A stretch of DNA of 64,000 nt from Streptomyces venezuelae (GTDB taxonomy: Bacteria > Actinomycetota > Actinomycetes > Streptomycetales > Streptomycetaceae): contig NZ_CP029191.1 in the NCBI RefSeq assembly GCF_008642335.1, forward strand, positions 6,448,001-6,512,000, written 5' to 3'. Of the stretch, positions 56,547-63,821 are shown one piece after another. The notes beneath the pieces were generated by a model, which was not told the origin of the DNA, made no database searches, and was given only the letters and a program-made list of their open reading frames with translations. Both the position numbers and the translations under genes were made by a program. Each line of letters starts with the position of its first letter. Positions within the stretch are counted from its first letter, which is position 1.

Positions 56547-57356
56547 CTAGCGGTACACCTTGCCGGGTTCGGCCTTGCCGGGGGCGAGGAGCTGGGGGAC
56601 CGTCACGAAGACGTAGCCGCGCTTCTTCAGGCCGTCGATGACGCCGGGGACGGCCGGCACGGTGCCCTTGTAGATGTCGTGCAGCAGGATGATGCCGTCC
56701 CGCTTCGTCTGGTCGAGGACGCGCTTCGTGATCAGCTTGGAGTCATTGGTCGTGTAGTCCTTCGCGGTGACGGACCACAGGATCTCCGAGAGGCCGAGCT
56801 CCTTGGAGAGCTTGTTGATGTCGTCGTTGGTGCGGCCCTGCGGCGGGCGCATCAGCGTCGGCTTCTTGCCTATGAGCTTCTCGATCGCCTTGTTGGGGCG
56901 CTCCAGCTCGCGGCGCGCCTCGTCCGCGTCGATCTTCGTCAGGATCTTGTGCGACCAGGTGTGGCTCGCGACCTCGTGGCCCTCGGCGTCCATCTGCTTC
57001 ACGAGCTCGGGGTACTTCTCTATGTGGTTCTTGCCGAGCGTGAAGAACGTGGCCGGGACCTTCGCCTCCTTGAGGATCTTCAGGAGTCTCGGCGTGTTCT
57101 CGCTGGGGCCCGCGTCGAACGTCAGGGCCACGCACTTCGCCTTGCGGCAGTCGACGGTGCCGAACTTCCCCTGGTCCGCGGCCTTCGCCTCGGCCGCGTC
57201 CTTGCGCACGGTGCTGGGCGACGTGGTGTCGAGCTTGGTGCACCCGGTCAGCGCGAGGGTGAGGGCCGCCCCCGCCGCGAGGACGGGGGCGGTACGACGC
57301 AACCTCTTGGCCGCGTGCGTCGTCTTGCAGACAGATGGCGTGTTCATGGGGGGCAT
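56547..57356 (-). CDS. lipoprotein polysaccharide deacetylase (carbohydrate esterase 4)
   Basis: A 269-residue secreted CE4 enzyme. The N-terminus has a basic stretch, a hydrophobic core and the lipobox LALTGC (Cys39), so it is anchored outside the cytoplasmic membrane. The NodB domain shows TFDAGPSEN (metal Asp and catalytic base position), HTWSH (metal His pair), RPPQGRTND and ILLHD. TFDAG replaces the common TFDDG. It likely removes acetyl groups from peptidoglycan or a related glycan. The ATG at 57356 lies 6 bases after TATAGT, so a leaderless start is probable. Confidence 0.92.
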   Translation of the reverse strand: MPPMNTPSVCKTTHAAKRLRRTAPVLAAGAALTLALTGCTKLDTTSPSTVRKDAAEAKAADQGKFGTVDCRKAKCVALTFDAGPSENTPRLLKILKEAKVPATFFTLGKNHIEKYPELVKQMDAEGHEVASHTWSHKILTKIDADEARRELERPNKAIEKLIGKKPTLMRPPQGRTNDDINKLSKELGLSEILWSVTAKDYTTNDSKLITKRVLDQTKRDGIILLHDIYKGTVPAVPGVIDGLKKRGYVFVTVPQLLAPGKAEPGKVYR

Positions 57357-57362
57357 GCGCCC

Positions 57363-57368
57363 ACTATA
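57363..57368 (-). promoter_or_regulatory. -10 box TATAGT of the deacetylase gene (leaderless)
   Basis: TATAGT on the minus strand matches five of six consensus bases and ends 6 bases before the ATG at 57356. TATACAC occurs twice at 57364 and 57377 in the same region and might be a regulatory repeat. Confidence 0.55.
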
Positions 57369-57421
57369 CACAGGGCGTATACACCTTGTTCATAGCGCCA
57401 TCTGTTAACGGAAACCGCAGG

Positions 57422-57970
57422 TCAGACCGGGATGACCCGGATCGAAGGGTGGATGGCCGTGTTCAGGTACAGCCGCTCCTTCTTGTTCTCCTGCTCCAGC
57501 TCCATCACGAGCCGGTACCGGTACAGGCCGGGCTTGGTCGTGCTCATCACCGTGCCCGCCCAGTAGTAGTAGACGGGCGTGAACTTGTCCCGCATCCGGT
57601 CGGGCATCCCGTAGATCTTCAGCTCGTTGAAGATGCGCCGCTCCGCCACGTCCTCCTCGTCACCCAGCTCGGTGTCGAGGAAGACGATGTTGTTGATCTT
57701 CGGCATGGGCGGCCACGTGCCGTCGAGCCGCTTCTCCATGTCGATCGGGCGCACGATCCAGTTGATGACCTGCCCCTGCTTGCACACCGTCTCCAGCGAC
57801 GACGTGCCCTGCCCCTTGCCGCCGATGCTGTTGTCCATCATGTACATCGCGTCGCTCAGCGAACCCGTCGCCGTCGCCCGCTCCATGTTGATGAGCGTCA
57901 CGATGTTGAGCTGGACCGAGTTCAGCTGACCGGGGTTCTGCTTCTCCGCGCTGTGCGCAGCAGTGCTCAC
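57422..57970 (-). CDS. AidA/PixA family protein 4 (inclusion-body protein family)
   Basis: A 182-residue protein and the last gene of the six-gene operon. It shows the family layout: QLNIVTLINMERATATGSLS, then AMYMMDN, GKGQGTSSLETVCKQGQVINW, a middle variable segment, and a C-terminal YYYWAGTVMSTTKPGLYRYR beta hairpin. It has nine methionines, in keeping with the Met-rich character of PixA of Xenorhabdus. No signal peptide is seen. The GTG at 57970 has GAAGGAGG 5 bases upstream, the strongest ribosome site in the operon. It is 39 bases from the preceding family member. Confidence 0.85.
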   Translation of the reverse strand: MSTAAHSAEKQNPGQLNSVQLNIVTLINMERATATGSLSDAMYMMDNSIGGKGQGTSSLETVCKQGQVINWIVRPIDMEKRLDGTWPPMPKINNIVFLDTELGDEEDVAERRIFNELKIYGMPDRMRDKFTPVYYYWAGTVMSTTKPGLYRYRLVMELEQENKKERLYLNTAIHPSIRVIPV

Positions 57971-58009
57971 CGTGCCTCCTTCGCGTACATCGTCATGACT
58001 GCCCGGTCC

Positions 58010-58435
58010 CTAGCCGACGAGGGACGACGACAGGGTGGTGGTGATCGGTTCGTCCCGCGTGCCGAGCTTGAACTTGATCTGGTACGTGATCGGGCCGGCG
58101 TCCTTCTTCACCGTCCCCGTCCAGTACGCGACGTCGGTGCCGGGATACACCTTCCGCACCGGCTCGCAGACGTCCCTGTCGATGATGATGTCGTCGATCG
58201 CGACGTACGCCTCGCACTCCAGCGCCAGACAGTTCCACAGGATCTGGTCCCCGCGCCGCGCCTTCGTCTGCAGCTCCTCGGTGCCGAACCCCGTGGACCC
58301 GCCCGACTTGTTCGTGTCGTACATGTACAGGTGGCCGTGCATGTTGCCGGCCGCGAGCGCGCCGACGGCGTCCACGACGGCGGTGATGGAGATCGGCCGC
58401 TTCACGGCGGCTTCCCGCCTCGGTTTGGTGGTCAT
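58010..58435 (-). CDS. AidA/PixA family protein 3
   Basis: The shortest family member, 141 residues. ISITAVVDAVGALAAGNMHG and HLYMYDTNKSGG open the domain, followed by FGTEELQTKARRGDQILW and the closing VAYWTGTVKKDAGPITYQIK. The central loop that is long in its neighbours is reduced to DIIIDRDVCEPVRKVYPG. GGAGG lies before the ATG. It probably folds as a compact beta sandwich and may represent the minimal domain. Confidence 0.85.
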   Translation of the reverse strand: MTTKPRREAAVKRPISITAVVDAVGALAAGNMHGHLYMYDTNKSGGSTGFGTEELQTKARRGDQILWNCLALECEAYVAIDDIIIDRDVCEPVRKVYPGTDVAYWTGTVKKDAGPITYQIKFKLGTRDEPITTTLSSSLVG

Positions 58436-58460
58436 CCGTTCCTCCTCGTCCGGGGGTGGC

Positions 58461-59273
58461 TCAGGCGCCGCGGCCGGGGCGCGCGGTCGACGGGATGGGC
58501 AGCGGGCCGATGCCGGCCTTGGTGAAGGCGTTGCGCCGCGGCTCGGAGGTGATCTTCAGCGCCGACGCGCACGTCAGGTTCACCGGGTCCCACCGGAGTT
58601 CACCGTTCGTCTGCACCAGCTTGTGCAGCTGGACGCGCATCATGTACGAGTACGTCCCCGGGCGCGACGTGTCGACCGTCGCCGACCAGTACCAGCCGTC
58701 GGTGACCATGTCGGGCGAGCCGTACTCCGCCGGATACATGATCTTCGACTCCACGGCCTCGCCGTAGATGTCGGTGATCACCGGCGCCGGGTAGCTCGCC
58801 GCGGCCGTCGCGTCCTCGGTGACGACCTGACCCGTGACGTCCACGATCTTCTGCCCGGACATCCGGCCCCGGGTGCGCCGCGTCGTCTTGACCCGGGTGC
58901 CCACGCTCCGCCGGATGCGGTTGAGTTCGGCCTCCGCGTCGGCGCTCGGCACGGTCGACTTGGCCGCGAGCTCCTGCAGCTCGGCGAGCGCCTGCTCGTC
59001 GGTCTGCCGGGCCCGCTCGACCTCGTAGCCGCGGGGCACGGTCGGCGGGATGGAACCGAGGCTGTACGGCAGCCAGTTGAGCACCTGCTCGCTGGCCTGG
59101 GAGCCGTCGCGCCAGTAGGAGCCGTTGATCGCGGTCACCAGCTCGCCGGTCCCCTGGTTCTCGGAGCCGTGCAGCTTCATGTTGTCGAACAGATAGGTGT
59201 TGCCTTCGAGCGTGCTGGACGCGAGCGCGTTGCCGACGTCCACGAGCACGATGATCGCCAACTGTTGGGGCAT
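58461..59273 (-). CDS. AidA/PixA family protein 2 with long charged insertion
   Basis: A 270-residue family member in which the domain is split. LAIIVLVDVGNALASSTLEG, TYLFDN and QGTGELVTAINGSYW form the N-terminal half; the C-terminal half is DGWYWSATVDTSRPGTYSYM. Between them, about residues 85-165 are charged and helical (RARQTDEQALAELQELAA; RSVGTRVKTTRRTRGRMSG), with no homology I recognise. The insertion could mediate oligomer contacts or bind nucleic acid. It lies 25 bases before member 3. Confidence 0.82.
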   Translation of the reverse strand: MPQQLAIIVLVDVGNALASSTLEGNTYLFDNMKLHGSENQGTGELVTAINGSYWRDGSQASEQVLNWLPYSLGSIPPTVPRGYEVERARQTDEQALAELQELAAKSTVPSADAEAELNRIRRSVGTRVKTTRRTRGRMSGQKIVDVTGQVVTEDATAAASYPAPVITDIYGEAVESKIMYPAEYGSPDMVTDGWYWSATVDTSRPGTYSYMMRVQLHKLVQTNGELRWDPVNLTCASALKITSEPRRNAFTKAGIGPLPIPSTARPGRGA

Positions 59274-59322
59274 GATTCCGCCTTCGTCGTCGTTCCCGGC
59301 CTTGCCGTCGTCGTGCGGTCCG

Positions 59323-59841
59323 CTACTGGCACATCAACGCGGGTGAGTCGATGGACATGACGCTGTTGGACCCCTCGTACATCTGGAGTTCGAGGCGGTA
59401 CTGGTACGGCACGCCCGGCGTCATCCAGTGCGGCACCACGCCGGTCCACACGTCGAGGTCGAGCTTGTCGCCCTCCGACTCCTCCTGGCCCTGACCGTGC
59501 GCCTGGCCCTGACCGTGCGCCTGGCCATGAGCCCCGCCGTTCGTGGTCCGGTGGGCACCGGGCGGGCTCATGGCGGGGCCCGACGCGGCCGCGCCGTTGT
59601 GCCCATTGGCCGGCTCGAACGAGATGTTCTTGATCTCGACCGGCGTCTGCAGGTCGAGGGCGAGCGCGGTCCAGGACACGACCTGGCCGGGCTTGACCAC
59701 GGTGATGAGGTCCGCCGTGCCCTGGTGGGCGCTGTCGAACGCGCCGTCGTCGACCATGCAGAGGTTGCCGTCGAGCAGCGTCTTGACGGACAGCGCACCG
59801 ATGACGTCCACGACGGCGATGATGTTCACCTGCGTTTTCAT
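59323..59841 (-). CDS. AidA/PixA family protein 1
   Basis: A 172-residue protein and first of the four family members. TQVNIIAVVDVIGALSVKTL, LLDGNLCMVDD and HQGTADLITVVKPGQVVSW match the AidA/PixA N-terminal signature well, and VWTGVVPHWMTPGVPYQYR closes it. A His-Gly-Gln low-complexity linker (AHGQGQ repeated, from an 18-bp tandem DNA repeat near 59487-59530) separates the halves. The ATG at 59841 has AGGAG 5 bases upstream; the ATG at 59856 is an alternative. The ligase stop is 23 bases upstream. Confidence 0.85.
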   Translation of the reverse strand: MKTQVNIIAVVDVIGALSVKTLLDGNLCMVDDGAFDSAHQGTADLITVVKPGQVVSWTALALDLQTPVEIKNISFEPANGHNGAAASGPAMSPPGAHRTTNGGAHGQAHGQGQAHGQGQEESEGDKLDLDVWTGVVPHWMTPGVPYQYRLELQMYEGSNSVMSIDSPALMCQ

Positions 59842-59864
59842 ACCGCTCCTGTTCATTGCACTCC

Positions 59865-61484
59865 CTAGCCGCGGTCCCGGACCAGCGGGACCTTTCCGAC
59901 GGCGGTCCGCTCGATCTCCGCGGACAGCCTGGGCACGAACTTGAGCTGGAGGGTGTATCCGGTCTTCTCGATCGACGCGGCGTTAGCCTCGCCGTGGTTG
60001 AAGAGCGAGAGGGCGCGCGGCAGCGCGTTCACGAACACCTGGTGGAGCCCGCACGGACCGAGCACGGTGTCCGCGCGATAGGTCAGCCCCATCACGTCGT
60101 CGACCGCCGCGTACAGGGTGATCGTCTTGCCCTCGCGGTGGTTGACGAACTGGACGTCGTGCGCCACCGCGTCCAGGTCCACCACCTCGGCCGCCTTCAG
60201 CTCGTCGCGCAGCGCCGCATAGGCCCGCGCCCCCGAGTACTGGCTGTCGTTGATGTGCAGTACGTCCCCGGTGCGGCCCGCGAACTCGAACTGCCGTGTC
60301 TTCAGGCCGGGGCCTTCCGTCCGGGGCCGGTGGATCATCCGGTCGCCCAGCTTCAGGCGCAGCAGCGGCGTCTCGTGCGCGTGCAGCCGCGTGACGACCA
60401 GCTCGCCCTCCTCGCCCTCGGGGACCTGGCGCCCCTCCTCGTCGACGATCTCGATGAAGTGCAGTCCCGGCACCGCCGACAGATACGGCGACGCGGCGTC
60501 CAGCTGCAGGCCGATCGTCTCCGCCTGGGTGGCGGCGAAGTAGCTGAGGATCGACAGGTTCGGATACAGCGCCTGGAGCTCCACCCGCTTGCGCTGCGGC
60601 AGCACACCGCTGCCGTACAGGGCGACACGGAAACTGTCGCGGTACTCCTGGCGCATGCCCGCGCCGAGCTCGGCCAGGATCGCGATGCCCGCCGAGATCC
60701 CCATCAGGGCCTTCGGGCCCCGGTAGGAGAACATGTGCTCAAGGACGGGAGCCGTGACGGGCCCCGCGCCGACATAGTTGACGCCCGGCACGTGCTGCAG
60801 CACGCCGCCGACCATGGTGCCGCTGCTCCACATCTGGTAGTCGGCCAACGTGGTGAACAGCCACTTCGGGTCGCTGCCCGCGAGGTGCCCCGCGAGCTGG
60901 TAGGCCCCCATGAAGCGGCCCGCGATCTCATAGGTGTCCTTCAACTCCCGCAAGGAGTACACGACTTCGAGCGGGCTGCCGCCGCTGGTGCCCCCGCTCG
61001 CGACGATCTCGAACTCGCCGCGGGTGAGGGGCACCACCATGCCGGGCCGGGCGTCCATGAAGAAGTCGCGCTGGACGTCCTTGTCCGACAGTGGAATGCG
61101 CTGCCACTCCTCGTACGTCTCGGGGGCGTGCCCGATGCCGGCGCCGCGCAGCCGCTCGCGCCACAGCGGGTTGAGCAGCACGGTGTTCACCATCTGCTGG
61201 AGACGGCGGAGCACGACCGCGTCCTGGATCTCGTGGGGGATCTCGCTGTACAGCGTCTGGCAGACCCGCTCGCACTCGCGCATCTTGCTCGCGAACGAGG
61301 GGAGCACGGTGACGGCTTCGACGGATTCCGGCTGCAGCTCCCAGTCGGGGATGAGCCAGTTGGCCAGTTCGCGGGCGCCGCCGGGGGCCGGGGCGGGCGA
61401 TGGGATGTGAGGTGCCTGAGGTGGAACGTGCGGTGCTTGAGGTTGAACGTGAGGTGCCTGTGGAGCATGAGATGTACTCAACAT
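59865..61484 (-). CDS. PaaK-like adenylate-forming enzyme (phenylacetate-CoA ligase superfamily)
   Basis: A 539-residue enzyme of the ANL superfamily, PaaK branch. The ATP loop SGGTSGGSP is at 163-171, the A5-like ATQAETIG at 318-325, RLKLGDRM near 375, GRTGDVLHINDS near 400, and a terminal VGKVPLV whose Lys may be the A10 lysine. It should adenylate a carboxylic acid and pass it to CoA, an amine or a carrier. The N-terminus has three copies of PQAPH(V/I) (about residues 8-26), a flexible tail. GAGGGG precedes the ATG, and the decarboxylase stop is 9 bases upstream, so the two are co-transcribed. No carrier protein gene is nearby. Confidence 0.85.
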   Translation of the reverse strand: MLSTSHAPQAPHVQPQAPHVPPQAPHIPSPAPAPGGARELANWLIPDWELQPESVEAVTVLPSFASKMRECERVCQTLYSEIPHEIQDAVVLRRLQQMVNTVLLNPLWRERLRGAGIGHAPETYEEWQRIPLSDKDVQRDFFMDARPGMVVPLTRGEFEIVASGGTSGGSPLEVVYSLRELKDTYEIAGRFMGAYQLAGHLAGSDPKWLFTTLADYQMWSSGTMVGGVLQHVPGVNYVGAGPVTAPVLEHMFSYRGPKALMGISAGIAILAELGAGMRQEYRDSFRVALYGSGVLPQRKRVELQALYPNLSILSYFAATQAETIGLQLDAASPYLSAVPGLHFIEIVDEEGRQVPEGEEGELVVTRLHAHETPLLRLKLGDRMIHRPRTEGPGLKTRQFEFAGRTGDVLHINDSQYSGARAYAALRDELKAAEVVDLDAVAHDVQFVNHREGKTITLYAAVDDVMGLTYRADTVLGPCGLHQVFVNALPRALSLFNHGEANAASIEKTGYTLQLKFVPRLSAEIERTAVGKVPLVRDRG

Positions 61485-61493
61485 CCGTCCCCT

Positions 61494-63065
61494 CTACGCT
61501 TTTTCTGTTCCCTCTTCTCCGTCGAGCAGGTCCTGCGCCGTCCTCTTGATTTCGGACAGCAGCATCCTGAAGTGCTCGCCGGTGATCTGGTGGTTCATCA
61601 TGACCACGCGCAGTGCGGCCACCCCGTCGACGTTCACCTTCGAGATGAAGAAGTTCCCCTCGAATTTGATGCGGTTCCTGATGGCGATCTGCAGGTGATG
61701 CACGTCTTTCTTCTCGACCCGCCTGCCGAGTCTGCTTTCGAGGCCGGCCGGATGGTAGCGGAAGCAGAGAATGTTCGCTTCCGGGCGGTGCAGGGTCTCG
61801 AAGTCAGGATCGGCCCGCACCACGCCGTACGCTTCCTCTGTCAACTGACACAGATACTCGATTTTCTCCGCGAACAGGGCCCGCCCGTAAATGGCCCACA
61901 GTGCCCACAGCGTCATGATCATGGGGCGCTTCGTGCACTCGAAGTTCTTTCCGCCGCTGTCATAGGCGGTATAGACGTCCGGCTCCTCGTCGAAGACGTA
62001 GCTCGCCTTCTGCCGGAATGCCGAGAGCGCGGTCTCCTTGTTCCGGTAGAAGAGCATCGTGCAGGGCGCGGGCACGAACATCATCTTGTGCGCGTCCCAG
62101 GTCAGGGAGTCCGCCTTCTCGATGCCCCGCAGCCTGTCGCGGAGCACGTCCGACACGAGCAGGCTCGCGCCGTGCGCACCGTCGATGTGCAGCCAGACGC
62201 CCTTCTCCCGGGCCACCTCGGCGAGTTCGTCGATCGGGTCGAACGCGCCCACCGAGGTGCTGCCGGCCGAGGCCACCATGCAGAACACCTTGAGGTTCTG
62301 CCGTTCGGCCGCCTCCAGGGTGGCGCGCACCTCGCCGGGGCAGATCTGCTGCTGTCGGTTGAGCGGCAGCCGGACGAGCTGTGCGTCGCCGATGCCGAGC
62401 ACACCGGCCGCTCGCGCCACGCTGTAGTGCACGTCCGCGCCGACCGCGATGGCGGGCCGGGGCTGGCCGCGCACCGCGGAACCGCCCTGTGACCAGTAGC
62501 CGGGCAGCTTCTCGTTCCTGGCCGCGAGCAGCGCGGTCAGATTGGCGAGCGAGCCGCCGGACGTGGTGATCATGGTGAAGCGCTCGGGGTCCCACCCGAT
62601 GAAACGGTTCAGCTCGTCGGCCATGATCCGCTCGACGGCGTTGGGCAGCTGGCCCGCCTCGTAGAACGACGACGGCTGGTTGACCACGGAGCTCACGAAG
62701 TCGATGACGCCGGCGAGCGGTACGACCCCGGAGAACTGCCGCCCCATGTACCCGGGGGAGTGGACCTGGATCCCCGTGCGGACGTACAGGTCGATGATGC
62801 CCGCGAGGCGCTCCTCGTCGAACGCCGCGATCTTGTCGTGCTCGGTCGTCATGAGGTCCCTCGCGGCCTGGGTGAGCCTGAGCGGTTCGATCAGTTCGAG
62901 ACCTCTGATCGAGATGTCCGACAGGTGTTTCTCCAGCTTGGCGAGAGCTGTTTCCGAGTTCTCCCTGAACTGCTGCGGATCAAAAGCCTCGAGCAGCAAT
63001 CCGCTCCGATCCGACGCTGAGCCACTCCGTTCCGATCCGGGATCACTCGAGCGAGATTCCGTCAC
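61494..63065 (-). CDS. PLP-dependent amino-acid decarboxylase (group II)
   Basis: A 523-residue fold-type I decarboxylase. The phosphate loop TSGGSLANL is at 168-176, the cofactor-stacking His213 in DVHYS, the PLP Asp295 in HIDGAHG, and the PLP Lys327 in WDAHKMMF. Sequence around the lysine (VPAPCTMLFYRN) resembles diaminobutyrate, glutamate and cysteine-sulfinate-type decarboxylases more than aromatic ones; the substrate is not fixed. The start is the GTG at 63065, preceded by AAGGGGGGA. As first gene of the operon it presumably supplies an amine to the pathway with the PaaK-like enzyme. Confidence 0.88.
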   Translation of the reverse strand: MTESRSSDPGSERSGSASDRSGLLLEAFDPQQFRENSETALAKLEKHLSDISIRGLELIEPLRLTQAARDLMTTEHDKIAAFDEERLAGIIDLYVRTGIQVHSPGYMGRQFSGVVPLAGVIDFVSSVVNQPSSFYEAGQLPNAVERIMADELNRFIGWDPERFTMITTSGGSLANLTALLAARNEKLPGYWSQGGSAVRGQPRPAIAVGADVHYSVARAAGVLGIGDAQLVRLPLNRQQQICPGEVRATLEAAERQNLKVFCMVASAGSTSVGAFDPIDELAEVAREKGVWLHIDGAHGASLLVSDVLRDRLRGIEKADSLTWDAHKMMFVPAPCTMLFYRNKETALSAFRQKASYVFDEEPDVYTAYDSGGKNFECTKRPMIMTLWALWAIYGRALFAEKIEYLCQLTEEAYGVVRADPDFETLHRPEANILCFRYHPAGLESRLGRRVEKKDVHHLQIAIRNRIKFEGNFFISKVNVDGVAALRVVMMNHQITGEHFRMLLSEIKRTAQDLLDGEEGTEKA

Positions 63066-63166
63066 TAGGGTCCCCCCTTGGAAAGCCCCCGTGTACCCGA
63101 CATGGATGGTCCGGTGCGCGCGACCGGGCAGAGGCAGGACTTTCCGCTGACGCCACAGCAAAGGCT

Positions 63167-63195
63167 TGCCGTCCGGCTGATCAAACCGGACGGCA
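63167..63195 (-). promoter_or_regulatory. leader hairpin of the decarboxylase operon
   Basis: TGCCGTCCGG (63167-63176) and CCGGACGGCA (63186-63195) form a 10-bp stem with a 9-base AT-rich loop about 100 bases before the GTG start. There is no T-tract. It could be an attenuator, an mRNA-stabilising hairpin or an operator. Confidence 0.5.
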
Positions 63196-63371
63196 CTTCC
63201 TTTTCCGGCGGCGCGCGTTCAGCGCAGCCCGCACGGACTCCCCCCTCGAAGAGTTCTGCGCAGCGGTCATCCCCCCGGCATGGTCAGTGCCTGCCCCCAC
63301 AGCGACCACCGTAGGCGTCGTCGATAAAACGAGAAATCGAAACCACGAGTTCTGTCCGAAAGGGAGCGCGG

Positions 63372-63405
63372 ACCATCTGATGGTTTGTCACTCAACATTT
63401 GTCAC
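63372..63405. promoter_or_regulatory. palindrome ACCATC-T-GATGGT with adjacent direct repeats TTTGTCAC
   Basis: The 6-1-6 palindrome (63372-63384) abuts TTTGTCAC (63384-63391), which recurs at 63398-63405, 14 bases apart. The cluster lies about 310 bases before the operon start in the AT-richer segment, and is a good candidate regulator site. Confidence 0.45.
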
Positions 63406-63821
63406 ACCCGCAACCGGAGCGTTCCACGGCTTCAGGGCGGCTCCCCGCTTTTCGGACACCATGCCGTGGGCATGTGCGCGGCGGATAGGCAAAGCGGCAG
63501 CACCGGGAGCGGCTGCGGGGTGATGCAAGGGGTTTTCTGCCAATCTGGCTGCTCATCGCGGGGATCTTCTCGTCCCTTCAGCGGGGTGCCGCGATCGAGG
63601 CGGATATTTCCCGCTCCGTCACGACGATCCGGCCACGATGGCGGTGCGGTCGGCGGCTGTTCGAATGAAGGGGGAAGGGTTACCGGGGGTACGGGGATCT
63701 GGTGTCCGGTGGGAGGTCTCGGGTACGGGGTGCGGTGGCCGCGCCGACGGTTGCCCGTCGGGACGGCCACCGCTCCTCCCCCGGTCGGTGGGTGCGTCGG
63801 TCCGCGCCGCTTCTCGCCGGT

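Larger units (their letters stand above)
63066..63821. promoter_or_regulatory. long upstream control region of the decarboxylase/AidA operon
   Basis: No convincing gene is present in these 756 bases. The part 63320-63420 is visibly richer in A and T than the rest of the window, as expected for promoters. Distinct elements listed separately are a 10-bp hairpin (63167-63195) and a palindrome with direct repeats (63372-63405). The open frames in 63430-63950 are proline- or arginine-rich and look non-coding. Confidence 0.5.

Noticed and set aside
59856..62492. 878-codon plus-strand open frame across the ligase and decarboxylase
   Set aside because: Shadow of two well-supported minus-strand genes; its composition is typical of complement frames.
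63432..63770. 112-codon minus-strand frame before the AidA operon
   Set aside because: Proline- and arginine-rich composition, no ribosome site, and it crosses the AT-richer regulatory segment; unlikely to be a gene.
57357..63821. Mobile element carrying the AidA operon
   Set aside because: No integrase, transposase, terminal repeat or tRNA attachment site was seen at either side, so horizontal acquisition is only a possibility.
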